Origin: Streptomyces sp. MJM8645
GTDB lineage: Bacteria > Actinomycetota > Actinomycetes > Streptomycetales > Streptomycetaceae
Assembly (NCBI RefSeq): GCF_001625365.1
Contig: NZ_LJJF01000001.1
Span: forward strand, 1,116,001-1,180,000
DNA length: 64,000 bases
Direction of reading: 5' to 3'
Numbering within the stretch: the first letter of the stretch is position 1; every line of letters begins with the position of its first letter. Under the pieces are notes generated by a model. The model worked only from the letters and a program-made list of their open reading frames with translations. It was not told the DNA's origin and searched no databases. This document shows positions 8,182 through 16,743 of the stretch, piece by piece. A program made the position numbers and the translations under genes.

Positions 8182-9512
8182 GCCATCGTGCCCGGGCGCG
8201 CCGGACCAGGGCCCCTGGTCAAGGCCCGACCCGGCGACGCCCCCAACTGCACCACCGCGTCCGCGTGTTCACGCACCAGCAGCGGGTCGTGGCCGATGAG
8301 TGCCAGCGCCACCCCGCGCTCGGCGCGCAGCCGGCCCAGCAGGGTCATGATGCCCACGGCCGTGTCGGCGTCCAGCCCGGAGGTCACCTCGTCGCACAGC
8401 AGGACGTCCGGTTCGGCCGCCAACGCCCGGGCGATGGCGACGCGTTGACGCTGGCCGCCGGACAGCTCGTGCGGGTGCCGGGCGGCCAGGTCGGCGGGGA
8501 GGCCGACGGCGGCCAGCAGTTCGGCGACCCGGCCGGGGCACTGCTCGTGCGGGGTGGTGTGGTGCAGCCGCAGCGGCCGGGTGAGGGTGGCGCCGACGGT
8601 CCGGGCCGGGTTGAGCGCGCCGAGCGGGTTCTGCGGGACGAGTTGGACGCGGCGGCGCTGCTCGCGGGTACGGGCGTGGTGCGAGCCGGCCAGCGGGGCG
8701 CCGTCCAGGGTGAGGGTGCCGCCGGTGGGCGGGTGGAGCCCGGCGAGGACCCGGGCGAGGGTGGTCTTGCCCGCGCCGGAGGGGCCGACGATGCCGGTGC
8801 AGCTGCCGGGTGCGAGGTGCAGGTCGACCCCGGTGAGGATCCGGCGCCGCCCGCGCCCGTACCCGACGTGGGCTTCGACGCCGAGCGCGGCCAGCCCGAC
8901 GGCGGTGCGCGCCGCGACCGGTCCGGACGTGCGGCTCGCCCCGGCCCGGACGGCGCCGGCCCGGATGGCGCCGCCGCCCGCCCCGGGCCGGGCCGGGGTG
9001 AGGACGAGCACCTCGTCGGCGCAGCGGGCGACGAAGGCGGCGTCGTGGCTGGCGAGCGCGACGGCGATGCCGTGCCGGCGGGCGAGTTCGCGCAGCAGGT
9101 CGGCGATCTCGTCCCGCAGCGCGGGGTCGAGGCCGGCGCCGGGTTCGTCGAGGAGCAGCAGGTCGGGGCGGCGGGCGAGGGCCCGGGCGAGGGCGACGCG
9201 ACGCTGCCGGCCGCCGGACAGGGCGCCGGGGAAGGCGAGCCGGTGGCGGCGCAACCGGCGCAGTGGTTCGGGGGCGAGGGCGAGGACGTCCTGGCCGAGG
9301 ACGGTGACCAGCCCGGTGGCCCGGGCGCCCGGGGGCAGGGCGCCGGCGAGGGCGTGCAGCAGGGTGGTCTTGCCCGCGCCGGAGGGGCCGGTGACGGCGT
9401 GCACGCGCCCGGGGCGCAGGTCGAGGCTGACCGGGGCGAGCAGCGGGGTGCCGTCCGCGAGGGCGATGGCGAGCCGGTCGACCCGGGCGGTCGGGTTCTC
9501 GGTCACAGTCAT
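8154..9512 (-). CDS. Tandem ABC ATPase, first domain missing its Q-loop region
   Basis: Two ATP-binding domains of the dipeptide/nickel importer type are fused, as in DppD-DppF fusions. The second is complete: GPSGAGKTT, the Q-loop VQLVPQNP, LSGGQRQR and LLCDEVTSGLD. In the first, Walker A and LSGGRQRR are only about 60 residues apart instead of about 107 in domain two. The Q-loop and most of the helical subdomain are therefore absent, while Walker B (LLLLDEP) remains. The frame is intact, so this is an in-frame loss. The ATG at 9512 follows GGGGGAGG. An iron box lies about 30 bp upstream, but no permease or binding-protein gene is adjacent. It may energise an importer encoded elsewhere, perhaps for siderophores or metals; this is inference. 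Confidence 0.82.
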   Translation of the reverse strand: MTVTENPTARVDRLAIALADGTPLLAPVSLDLRPGRVHAVTGPSGAGKTTLLHALAGALPPGARATGLVTVLGQDVLALAPEPLRRLRRHRLAFPGALSGGRQRRVALARALARRPDLLLLDEPGAGLDPALRDEIADLLRELARRHGIAVALASHDAAFVARCADEVLVLTPARPGAGGGAIRAGAVRAGASRTSGPVAARTAVGLAALGVEAHVGYGRGRRRILTGVDLHLAPGSCTGIVGPSGAGKTTLARVLAGLHPPTGGTLTLDGAPLAGSHHARTREQRRRVQLVPQNPLGALNPARTVGATLTRPLRLHHTTPHEQCPGRVAELLAAVGLPADLAARHPHELSGGQRQRVAIARALAAEPDVLLCDEVTSGLDADTAVGIMTLLGRLRAERGVALALIGHDPLLVREHADAVVQLGASPGRALTRGPGPARPGTMAPAGSAWVR

Positions 9513-9542
9513 TCCGCGTGTCCTCCCCCGAACCGAAATCAC

Positions 9543-9561
9543 TTAGGTTTGCCTACCCTGA
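9543..9561. promoter_or_regulatory. Iron box (DmdR/IdeR-type operator)
   Basis: The minus-strand sequence TCAGGGTAGGCAAACCTAA matches the streptomycete iron-box consensus (TTAGGTTAGGCTAACCTAA) at 16 of 19 positions. It lies 31 bp upstream of the ABC ATPase start, so that gene should be repressed when iron is sufficient. Confidence 0.75.
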
Positions 9562-9678
9562 AGTTGAGCCCCCAGACAACCCTCCTGCCACACAATGGCT
9601 CAGGAGTGACCACCCCGCCGACGTTCTCGGCCGCCGTCCGGCCGTCAGCACCAGGGGGCGGCCGGCGCGCGGCCGGCG

Positions 9679-10866
9679 TCACTGCGGGTCGTGCAGGTGG
9701 TCGCTCAACCAGGTCAGCGACGGCGGGAGCAGCCTGGTCCAGGTGGTGAAGTTGTGCCCGCCGGTCTCCACGACGGCCTGGGCGACCACCAGCGGCGGGC
9801 GGGCGGCCGCGGCGAAGGCCACGGAGTCGGCGTAGCCGTGGCCGTCCTCCTTGCTGTCGGCGAGGAGGACGGCGAGGGCGGGCATCGGCAGGTGGGCGAG
9901 GCGCCAGTTCAGGTCGGCCTCGTCGCGCCGCTGCTGGCTGCCGCCGAAGAGGTCGCCGGTGGTCGCGTCCTCGGCGGCCTTGAAGTAGCCGGACAGCGAG
10001 ACCGCCACCGGGAAGGTCTCCGGGTGGACCATGCCGAGTTTGACGGCGCAGTAGCCCCCGGTGGAGTCGCCGATCACGCCGAGGCTGCCGGTGCCGTCGA
10101 GCACCCGGTAGGAGGCGCGCAGGTCGGCCGGCACGTCGGTGGTGAAGTAGCGCTGGGCCTGCGGGCCGTTCGGGACGTCCTCGCACTCGCTGTCGCGCGG
10201 CATCGACGGAGAGGGGCGCACCAGCACCAGGACGGTCGGCTTCATCGTCCCCCGGCGCAGCAGGTCGAGTTCGTACGCCGGGTAGCGCAGCTTGGTGACC
10301 AGGTTGGCGGCGTCCCCCGGGAAGCCGGTCATCACCAGGGCGGCCGGGAAGTGCCGGGCCTCGGCGCCGGGCCGGAAGTACTGCGGCGGCAGGTAGACGT
10401 ACCCGTCGGTGCTGAGCCCGGTGGTGGTGCCGGGCAGCCGGACCCGGTCGAGCCGCCCGATGGTGGCCGGGCTGCGGTCGGCCCCGTCCGCGCCGGTGAT
10501 CTCGGCGGTGCCGAGCACCTGCACCCCGGCGGGCACTTCGGCCGGGGTGCCGCTGGGGGTGCCGGTCGGAACGACGGACGGGCTTCCGGTCGGGCTTCCG
10601 GACGAGCCGCCCGCCTGGATGACGCCCGTCCCGCGGTCGCGTCCGAACAGGTCGGACCAGCTGCTGTAGAACACGAAGTCGTCGTTGACGGCGAGCCCGA
10701 GGGTGGCCAGCAGGGTGAACTGGGTGACGGCGATCGTGCCGAGCCGCAGGAACACCGCGGGCCAGCTGCGGACGGCCAGCCGGGGCCAGACCCAGAGCGT
10801 GCCGAGCACCGTGAACACCGCGAGCAGTGCCACCAGCGCCAGCAGCTTGTGGCTGGTGAGTCCCAT
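9679..10866 (-). CDS. Membrane-anchored alpha/beta-hydrolase esterase (esterase D family)
   Basis: This 395-residue protein begins with two membrane segments (about residues 8-28 and 37-65). A Gly/Ser/Pro/Thr-rich linker then leads to an extracytoplasmic alpha/beta-hydrolase domain of the putative esterase / mycolyltransferase-like family. GVIGDSTGGYCAV is the nucleophile elbow, ALAVLLADSKEDGHGYADS may supply the acid, and VETGGHNFTTWTRLLPPSL supplies the histidine. The ATG at 10866 (MGLTSHK) begins the first hydrophobic segment. The gene is transcribed toward the iron box and ABC gene but ends about 120 bp before the box, so coregulation is uncertain. Substrate unknown; homologues act on cell-envelope or small esters. 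Confidence 0.8.
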   Translation of the reverse strand: MGLTSHKLLALVALLAVFTVLGTLWVWPRLAVRSWPAVFLRLGTIAVTQFTLLATLGLAVNDDFVFYSSWSDLFGRDRGTGVIQAGGSSGSPTGSPSVVPTGTPSGTPAEVPAGVQVLGTAEITGADGADRSPATIGRLDRVRLPGTTTGLSTDGYVYLPPQYFRPGAEARHFPAALVMTGFPGDAANLVTKLRYPAYELDLLRRGTMKPTVLVLVRPSPSMPRDSECEDVPNGPQAQRYFTTDVPADLRASYRVLDGTGSLGVIGDSTGGYCAVKLGMVHPETFPVAVSLSGYFKAAEDATTGDLFGGSQQRRDEADLNWRLAHLPMPALAVLLADSKEDGHGYADSVAFAAAARPPLVVAQAVVETGGHNFTTWTRLLPPSLTWLSDHLHDPQ

Positions 10867-10925
10867 CCGGCCTCCCTGGGCGCGTCCGACAGCGCGACCC
10901 AGGGTAGCCAGGTCGGGACCGAACG

Positions 10926-13661
10926 TCACTCCCGCCGGTCGGCGAGCGCCTGCCAGACCTGGTCGCGCAGGAACGGCGGGTCGGTGAAGCGGATACCGGT
11001 GGCGTCGCGCAGGGCGTTGGCGAAGGCGGGGGCGACCGGGTTGAACGAGCTCTCGCTCATCGACTTGGCGCCGAGCGGGCCGATCGCGTCCGAGGTGGTC
11101 GAGAAGTGCACCTCGGTGCGCGGCACGTCGGCGTACGCGGGCAGGCGGTAGCGGCGGAAGGCGGCCGTGGTGACCTCGCCCCGGTCGCCCAGCAGCACCC
11201 GTTCGAACAGCGTCGCGCCGAGCGCCTGGGCGACCCCGCCCTCGACCTGCCCGCGGCACTGCATCGGGTTCATCACCCGCCCGGCGTCGGCGCCGTGCAC
11301 GCTGCGCAGGATCCGGATCTCCCCGGTGTCCGGGTCGACGGCGAGGCGGAACCACTGCGAGTTGAACGCCACCGAGCGCGGCGAGCCGCCCCAGTGCCCG
11401 GTGCCGACGAGGTCGACGCCGCGTTCGCGCGCCGCCGCGTGCAGTTCCTTCAGCGGGATGCCGCGCCCGTCGCAGTCGACGGCCTCGGCGCCGAGCCGGA
11501 CCAGGCTGCGCGGGGTCCGTGCGTACTCGGCGGCGAAGTCGGTCAGCCGTTCGGCGAGCGCGTTCGCGGCCCGCATCACCGCCTTGCCCGCGACCACCGT
11601 CCCCGCCGAGCCGAAGGCGCCGGTGTCGTGCCGGACGACGTCGGTGTCGGACTGCCGGATCGCGATCCGGTCGACGGTGGTGCCGAGCGCGCCCGCGGTG
11701 ATCTGCTGGTGCACGGTGGTCGTGCCGTTGCCGAACTCGGCCGTCCCGACGGCGACGTCGTAGCTGCCGTCCTCCAGCAGGGCGACGGCGGCGTCGGCGA
11801 AGTGCCCGCCGGGCGGGCCGGTGGCGATCATCGCCATGGCGAAGCCCTGCCCGACCAGCCAGCCCTCGGGGGCGTCCGCCGCGCTGCGGTCGTTCGCGAG
11901 CGCGTCGCGGACGACTTGCAGGCACTGGTCGAGGCCGTAGCTGGCGATGTGCAGGTCCTCCTCCTCGCCGCCGGGGCTGAGCAGGTGTTCGCCGGGGCCG
12001 ATGACGTTGCGCTCGCGGAACTCCAGCGGGTCGATGCCCAGCCGGCGGGCCAGTTCGTCCATCGCCGACTCCACCGCGAAGGTCACCTGCCCGAGCCCGT
12101 AGCCCCGGAAGGCGCCGGCCGGCACGCAGTTGGTGTACACCGAGTACGCCTCGACCTTCTTGTGCGGCACCCGGTAGACGCCCATCGACTCGCCGACGCT
12201 GTGGAACATCACCGCCGGGCCGTGGTTGCCGTACGCGCCGGTGTTGGACACCACCCGGAAGCTGAGCGCCGTGAGCGTGCCGTCCGCCTTCGCGCCCGCC
12301 TTGACGGTGATCGTGAACGGGTGCCGGGTGGTGGCGCCGTAGAACTGCTCGGCCCGGGTGAACTCCAGCTTCACCGGCCGGCGCAGCCGCAGCGCCGCCA
12401 GCACCGCGATGTCCTCGGTCAGCATCTCCTGCTTTCCTCCGAAGCCGCCGCCGACCCGGCCCGCCACCACCCGGGCCTCCTCCTCCGGCAGGTCGAACAG
12501 GGCGCAGAGCGCGCGCCGGGTGAGGAACGGCACCTGGGTGCTGGAGCGCACCACCAGCCGCTCGCCGGCGCCGTCCTCCCGCTCCTCGAAGGAGACGACG
12601 CAGCCGTGCGTCTCCAGGCTGGCGTGCTGCACCCGCTGGGTGCGGAAGGTCTCCTGGTAGACCGCGTCGGCCTCGGCGAAGCCCTGCTCCACGCTGCCGA
12701 TCTCGCCGTGCACCTCGCCGCACACGTTGTTCTCCGGCCGGGCGATCCGGGCCTGCGGCCCCTTGGCGTGCAGCACCGGCGCGCCGGGTGCCATCGCCTC
12801 CTCCGGGTCCAGAACGTACGGGAGTTGCTCGTACTCGACGGCGATCCGGCGGCAGCCCTCCTCGGCGGCCGCCTCGCTGTCGGCGACCACCGCGGCGACC
12901 CGCTGGCCGACGAAGCGGACCACGTCGTCCAGCAGCCGGGTGTCGTCCGGGTCCTCGGTCGGGTGCTCGTGCCGGGCCGAGGAGTACAGCCGCTCGGGCG
13001 CGTCGTGGTGGGTGAACACCGCGTGCACGCCGGGCACGCGCAGCGCGGCCGCGGTGTCGATGGCGACGATCCGGGCGTGCGGGTGCGGGGAGCGCAGCAG
13101 CTTCAGGTGCAGCAGCCCCGGCACCTCCACGTCGAAGGTGTAGCGGGCGGTGCCGGTGACGACCTGCGGCCCGGCGGGCGCGCCGAGGCTGCGGCCGACG
13201 GCGCGGCCGGCCTCGGGCTCCTCGGTGTGCCGGACGCCGCGGATCGCGTCCTCGATCGCCCGGTAGCCGGTGCAGCGGCACAGATTGCCCTTCAACGACC
13301 TGGGGAGGTCGGCGAGTTGCTCCTCGTCGAGGGCACTGGCGGTCATCAGGAAGCCGGCCGTGCAGAAGCCGCACTGGAAGCCCTGGGCGTCCAGGAACCG
13401 CTGCTGCATCGGGTGCAGTTCGCCGTCCTTGGCCAGGCCCTCCACCGTGGTGACGCACCGCCCCTCGGCGCGCGCCGCCGGGTAGAGGCAGCTGTGCACC
13501 GGGGTGCCGTCCACCTGCACGGTGCAGGCGCCGCAGTCGCCGGCGTCGCAGCCCTTCTTCACCCCGAACCAGCCGCGCTCGCGCAGGTAGGTGCGCAGGC
13601 ACTGGCCCGGGCGGGGCTCGGCGTCGAAGTCCCGTTCGTTGACGCGGATCGAGAAGCTCAT
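10926..13661 (-). CDS. Xanthine dehydrogenase-type molybdenum hydroxylase, fused iron-sulfur and molybdopterin subunits
   Basis: One 911-residue chain joins the [2Fe-2S] subunit to the molybdenum-cofactor subunit. CDAGDCGACTVQVDG plus a later Cys forms the plant-type cluster, and QCGFCTAGF with NLCRCTGY forms the second cluster. The catalytic subunit begins about residue 165. It includes RVGGGFGGKQ, PAGAFRGYG, GTAEFGNGTTT and the catalytic glutamate within GAKSMSESS, where many relatives read GAKGVGE. The protein should be cytoplasmic and hydroxylate a heteroaromatic or aldehyde substrate, passing electrons to the FAD subunit encoded just upstream; the two genes overlap by ATGA. No xdhC-like maturation gene is nearby. 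The substrate could be hypoxanthine/xanthine or another compound and cannot be set from the sequence. Confidence 0.88.
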   Translation of the reverse strand: MSFSIRVNERDFDAEPRPGQCLRTYLRERGWFGVKKGCDAGDCGACTVQVDGTPVHSCLYPAARAEGRCVTTVEGLAKDGELHPMQQRFLDAQGFQCGFCTAGFLMTASALDEEQLADLPRSLKGNLCRCTGYRAIEDAIRGVRHTEEPEAGRAVGRSLGAPAGPQVVTGTARYTFDVEVPGLLHLKLLRSPHPHARIVAIDTAAALRVPGVHAVFTHHDAPERLYSSARHEHPTEDPDDTRLLDDVVRFVGQRVAAVVADSEAAAEEGCRRIAVEYEQLPYVLDPEEAMAPGAPVLHAKGPQARIARPENNVCGEVHGEIGSVEQGFAEADAVYQETFRTQRVQHASLETHGCVVSFEEREDGAGERLVVRSSTQVPFLTRRALCALFDLPEEEARVVAGRVGGGFGGKQEMLTEDIAVLAALRLRRPVKLEFTRAEQFYGATTRHPFTITVKAGAKADGTLTALSFRVVSNTGAYGNHGPAVMFHSVGESMGVYRVPHKKVEAYSVYTNCVPAGAFRGYGLGQVTFAVESAMDELARRLGIDPLEFRERNVIGPGEHLLSPGGEEEDLHIASYGLDQCLQVVRDALANDRSAADAPEGWLVGQGFAMAMIATGPPGGHFADAAVALLEDGSYDVAVGTAEFGNGTTTVHQQITAGALGTTVDRIAIRQSDTDVVRHDTGAFGSAGTVVAGKAVMRAANALAERLTDFAAEYARTPRSLVRLGAEAVDCDGRGIPLKELHAAARERGVDLVGTGHWGGSPRSVAFNSQWFRLAVDPDTGEIRILRSVHGADAGRVMNPMQCRGQVEGGVAQALGATLFERVLLGDRGEVTTAAFRRYRLPAYADVPRTEVHFSTTSDAIGPLGAKSMSESSFNPVAPAFANALRDATGIRFTDPPFLRDQVWQALADRRE

Positions 13662-14557
13662 GCGGCGGCCTCCTCGGCCAGGCCCGGTCCAACCAGGTCC
13701 GGGCCGGCCAGGCCCGGTCCGGCCGTACTCGGCGGGGCCGGCCGGGCGGGGTCCAGTTCGCGGCGGATCTGCTCGGCGAACCGGAAGGTCAGGTGCCGCC
13801 GCCAGGCGGGCAGCCCGTGGATGTCGTCGACGTACTCCTCGGGCCGGATGCCGTCTCGGACCGCCTCCTCGACGGCGGCCGCGTTCGGCCCCGGCGGGAA
13901 CCAGAGCCGGATCGGACGGACGGTGGCGGCGGTGACGGTGATGGTCAGCGATCCGTCCACCGGGTCGAGGGTGCCGATCAGCAGCACGCCGGAGCGGCCC
14001 AGCCCGTACAGCGAGGCCTGGCGGAACGCCGTCCGGGCGGCCAGCGCCCGGCCCGACAGGGTGATCGAGCGCAGCAGCTCACCCGGCCGCAGGTCCTTGA
14101 CGCCGGCGCCGGTGACGAACTCCGCCACCGGGACGCGGCGTTGCTCCCCCGACGGGGCCCGCAGCAGGCAGAGCCCGTCCAGGGCGGCGGTCAGCGAGAT
14201 CATCGGACCGGCGGGCAGGCCGTTGCACAGGTTGCCGCCGACGGTGGCCATGTTCCAGATCTTCCAGGAGGCCAGGAACGCCCGGCAGCACTGCTCGAAC
14301 AGCGGCGCCGCCGTCCAGGCGGCGGGCTTGAGGTGGCGGGAGAGCTGGGCGACCGTGCAGGTCGCGGCGATCTCCAGGCCGCCGTCCGGGGTCGGGGTGA
14401 GCGGCTCCCAGCCCATCCGACCGAGGTCGATCAGCCGGCGGATGTGCGGCTGCGGCTCGGAGAACAGGTACGTCCCGCCGCCGAGCCAGGCGTCCCCGGG
14501 CCGCCAGGTGCCTCCCCGGCGGGCGTCGCACAGCTCGGCCACCGTGTTCAGATCCAT
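13658..14557 (-). CDS. FAD-binding subunit of molybdenum hydroxylase
   Basis: This 299-residue protein is the flavin subunit that completes the enzyme at 10926. WLGGGTYLF and ATVGGNLCNGLPAGPMI are the FAD-binding loops of the CO dehydrogenase flavoprotein / XdhB family. The C-terminal part matches the CO_deh_flav_C domain. The last 30 residues are a Pro/Gly/Ala tail. GGAGCGAC precedes the ATG at 14557. Its stop overlaps the start of the next gene as ATGA, indicating translational coupling and a 1:1 enzyme. Confidence 0.87.
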   Translation of the reverse strand: MDLNTVAELCDARRGGTWRPGDAWLGGGTYLFSEPQPHIRRLIDLGRMGWEPLTPTPDGGLEIAATCTVAQLSRHLKPAAWTAAPLFEQCCRAFLASWKIWNMATVGGNLCNGLPAGPMISLTAALDGLCLLRAPSGEQRRVPVAEFVTGAGVKDLRPGELLRSITLSGRALAARTAFRQASLYGLGRSGVLLIGTLDPVDGSLTITVTAATVRPIRLWFPPGPNAAAVEEAVRDGIRPEEYVDDIHGLPAWRRHLTFRFAEQIRRELDPARPAPPSTAGPGLAGPDLVGPGLAEEAAA

Positions 14558-14685
14558 GTCGCTCCATCGCCCCCGGCCGGTCCCGTTCCTTCGGTACGGC
14601 GATTGAAGCGGCGGCGACCGGTCGGGCACGAGTGGGCCCGCACACCAGCCGCACCCGGCCCCACCTGGTCGATCGTCCAACGGCG

Positions 14686-14739
14686 GGCCCTCGCACCGGC
14701 GCCAACTTCGACAAGGGTGTCGAAGTTGGCGTGAGGGCC
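14686..14739. promoter_or_regulatory. Long inverted repeat, operator or hairpin
   Basis: The core arms GCCAACTTCGACA (14701-14713) and TGTCGAAGTTGGC (14718-14730) are perfect complements around AGGG. Outer arms GGCCCTC (14686-14692) and GAGGGCC (14733-14739) extend the structure. TATGCT follows at 14744. It lies about 130 bp upstream of the FAD subunit gene and may be an operator for a TetR-like or similar repressor, or an mRNA hairpin. Confidence 0.5.
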
Positions 14740-14832
14740 GGGCTATGCTGTCCCGAAGTCCGAGGATGGCCCCCCTTGCCCCGTCGACGAACGCACCAGC
14801 ATGGCGCGCCCGACCGGAAGGAGGCGAGACGC

Positions 14833-14907
14833 ATGGACAGCAGCAGTGCGGGCCGCACCACCCGCCCCCACCCCCGCATGCCCCGGTCCGCCTCCGGCAG
14901 ACGGTGA
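14833..14907 (+). CDS. Possible 24-residue small ORF
   Basis: A 24-codon frame begins at the ATG at 14833, eight bases after a strong AAGGAGG. The peptide is Arg/Ser/Pro-rich with no cysteine and ends SASGRR. It lies between the divergent FAD subunit gene and the membrane protein gene at 15061. It could be a leader peptide or a chance frame with a good ribosome binding site. No family is recognised. Confidence 0.3.
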   Translation: MDSSSAGRTTRPHPRMPRSASGRR

Positions 14908-14948
14908 GCGCGGTCGAGACGGTGAACACACCCGTCGCACAGGCTTTC

Positions 14949-14985
14949 TGACGTCCCGTCAAGTTTTCCTGACGCCACGTCACCC
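14949..14985. promoter_or_regulatory. Degenerate direct-repeat boxes upstream of the gene at 15061
   Basis: TGACG occurs at 14949-14953 and 14970-14974, 21 bp apart, with GTCAAGTTTTCCTGACG between and GTCAC just after. These words resemble the boxes near kdpB, the stress protein gene and the APC transporter, but the spacing is two helical turns instead of one. Confidence 0.35.
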
Positions 14986-15060
14986 AAGTCGGCCCTGCCG
15001 CCACCGCCGTCCACGGCCCCTTCACCCGCCCCGGTCTCACCTGCCGAGGAGAGGTATCCC

Positions 15061-15513
15061 ATGACGACGTCCCGGCCCTACCCGCGCCCCGCCGAAGCCG
15101 CGGTGCTGCTCACCGTCCTCGCCCTCCTCGTCGCCGAGGAACTCGCCCTCGGCCTGGCCGAGGAGGAGGACCGCCCGGTCATCAACGCCATCCTGATCGG
15201 CGCCTCAGGCTCCGGCCTCCTGGCTGTCGGCGCGGTGCTGCTCGGGCGCTGGCTCGACACCCGCCGCCCGCTCCCGCTACCCCCGCCCGGCCCCAACGGC
15301 CGCGAGTACAGCGCCCGCGCCCTCGAAGACTTCCCGATGGACGCCGTGCGCCCGCTCCTGCTCGCCCACCAGGCCCCGCAGCTGGGCCAGTTGTACTCCG
15401 CCTGGATGCTCGCCCGGGCCGGCCGCCCGGCCCCGTGGATCGCCCGCCGACTCGGCATCCCGCTCGACGCCGCCCACCTCCTCGTCGACGCCGCCCGCAC
15501 CCGCCACGACTGA
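15061..15513 (+). CDS. Small membrane protein of unknown function
   Basis: This 150-residue protein has two predicted membrane segments: EAAVLLTVLALLVAEELALG (about 13-32) and NAILIGASGSGLLAVGAVLL (about 41-60). A cytoplasmic C-terminal part follows. Near the end, APWIARRLGIPLDAAHLLVDAA looks like a helix-turn-helix, but a DNA-binding role is unproven. GGAGAGG precedes the ATG at 15061. Upstream lie words resembling the kdpB-type boxes, suggesting a link to the same regulon. The next gene is convergent and ends only 10 bp away. Family not recognised. Confidence 0.7.
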   Translation: MTTSRPYPRPAEAAVLLTVLALLVAEELALGLAEEEDRPVINAILIGASGSGLLAVGAVLLGRWLDTRRPLPLPPPGPNGREYSARALEDFPMDAVRPLLLAHQAPQLGQLYSAWMLARAGRPAPWIARRLGIPLDAAHLLVDAARTRHD

Positions 15514-15523
15514 GCCGGCGGCG

Positions 15524-16153
15524 TCAGCGGCGCCGGCCGGGCGCCCCCGCACCCGCCTGCGCCAGCAGGAACGGCACCAGGCCGCGCTCCGCCAGCGCCG
15601 ACCGCCAGGCGTCCCGCGCCAGCCCCAGCTCCCCCAGGACGCCGGCCTCCCCGCCGGACTCCGCCGACCTCGACCGCGAGGCCGCGCCCAACAGCCCCAG
15701 CCCGCCCACCAGCAGGCTCACCGCGGCCACCCCGGCCGCCACCCACCCGGCGCCCACCAGCGCGTGCCCCAGCACCTCGGCGTCGTCCGCCAGCCCCAGC
15801 GCGTACCCGAGCAGCAGGAGGATCGTGGCCGCCACCCCGGCGATGATCGGCACGATCACCCCCAGCACCCCCCACCACCCGGACACCCGCTGCCGCCCCG
15901 GCTCGTCCACCGGCAGCCGCGCCACCGCGTCCTGGTCCGCCCGCAGCGCCGCGTACCGCTCGTACTCGGGCGCCGCCGCCGCCAGCACGAACTCCGCGTT
16001 CTCCCGGGCGCACCGCCGCAACCGCTCCACCCCCGGCCCCTCGTCCCCCACGGCCCGCAGGGCCGCCCGCACCTGCGACCCGGCCAGCGCCCTCCCCAGC
16101 TCCGTCTCGAAATCGGCCCGATCCTGCTGCGGCAGTCGAAGCGGCCTGTCCAT
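15524..16153 (-). CDS. Membrane protein of unknown function
   Basis: This 209-residue protein has a helical, charged N-terminal half and two hydrophobic segments in its second half: VLGVIVPIIAGVAATILLLLGYALG and the stretch VGAGWVAAGVAAVSLLVGGLGLLG. A soluble tail follows. I chose the ATG at 16153, which follows CGGGGGCAC. The more upstream ATG at 16180 lies inside the palindrome at 16179-16202, which is better placed as an operator. The family is not recognised. Confidence 0.65.
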   Translation of the reverse strand: MDRPLRLPQQDRADFETELGRALAGSQVRAALRAVGDEGPGVERLRRCARENAEFVLAAAAPEYERYAALRADQDAVARLPVDEPGRQRVSGWWGVLGVIVPIIAGVAATILLLLGYALGLADDAEVLGHALVGAGWVAAGVAAVSLLVGGLGLLGAASRSRSAESGGEAGVLGELGLARDAWRSALAERGLVPFLLAQAGAGAPGRRR

Positions 16154-16178
16154 GCCGTGCCCCCGTTCGCTGTTCTCC

Positions 16179-16202
16179 ATGTTCTACAGAACTGTAGAAC
16201 AT
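16179..16202. promoter_or_regulatory. Perfect 11-bp palindrome, probable operator
   Basis: ATGTTCTACAG (16179-16189) and CTGTAGAACAT (16192-16202) are exact inverted arms with AA between. It lies about 25 bp upstream of the chosen start at 16153. The form suits a GntR-type or similar dimeric repressor. No regulator gene is adjacent. Confidence 0.6.
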
Positions 16203-16293
16203 GGCAGCGGATAGCAGCAGCCCCGTTCACCTGTGGGCTTGCGATTCAGGAGCAGCCGCACCCGGCACCCGCGCGGCCGACGGACCGGTCGGC

Positions 16294-16743
16294 TCAGGAC
16301 ACCGTCAGGATCCCCCGCATGAAGTGGTGGAGGGTGCACAGGTACGAGGAGGCGCCCGGCCGGGCCGGCGCGGTGAAGGTCGCGGACGCGCCCGGGGCGA
16401 TGGTGCCGGTGTCGAAACTGCGGTCCTGGGCGGTGAGGGTGTGGTCGACGGTGTCGGCGTTGCGGACCCTGACGACGGCGCCCGGGCGGACGGTGAAGTT
16501 CGCCGGCTCGAACACGAAGTCCCTGATGACCACCGCCCCCGGGGCGGGAGCGGTGGCCGAGGACGGCGAGGCGGCCGGGGCAGCCGGAGTCGCCGGAGCG
16601 GACCCGCTCGACCCCGGGCCTGAGGTCGAGCCCGAGTCCGGACCCGAATCCGGGCCTGCGTCCGGGCCGCCCACGCTGACGGAGCAGGCGGCGAGGGCGG
16701 CGCCGAGGAGCACGGCGGCCACGGCCCGGGCCCGCGACCGCAT
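16294..16743 (-). CDS. Cupredoxin (plastocyanin-like) lipoprotein
   Basis: This 149-residue protein has a lipoprotein signal peptide, with lipobox LAAC at about residues 17-20. A Gly/Ser/Pro/Ala linker of about 50 residues follows, then a blue-copper domain. VDHTLTAQD supplies the first histidine, and SYLCTLHHFMRG supplies the Cys, His and Met of a type I copper site. It should be anchored on the outer face of the membrane and act in electron transfer or copper handling. Its ATG overlaps the stop of the upstream gene by one base (TGATG), so the two are coupled. Confidence 0.85.
   Translation of the reverse strand: MRSRARAVAAVLLGAALAACSVSVGGPDAGPDSGPDSGSTSGPGSSGSAPATPAAPAASPSSATAPAPGAVVIRDFVFEPANFTVRPGAVVRVRNADTVDHTLTAQDRSFDTGTIAPGASATFTAPARPGASSYLCTLHHFMRGILTVS

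Noticed and set aside
5055..9749. A 1,564-codon plus-strand open frame
   Set aside because: It is Arg/Pro/Gly-rich shadow sequence over kdpB, the stress protein and ABC genes, caused by high GC content.
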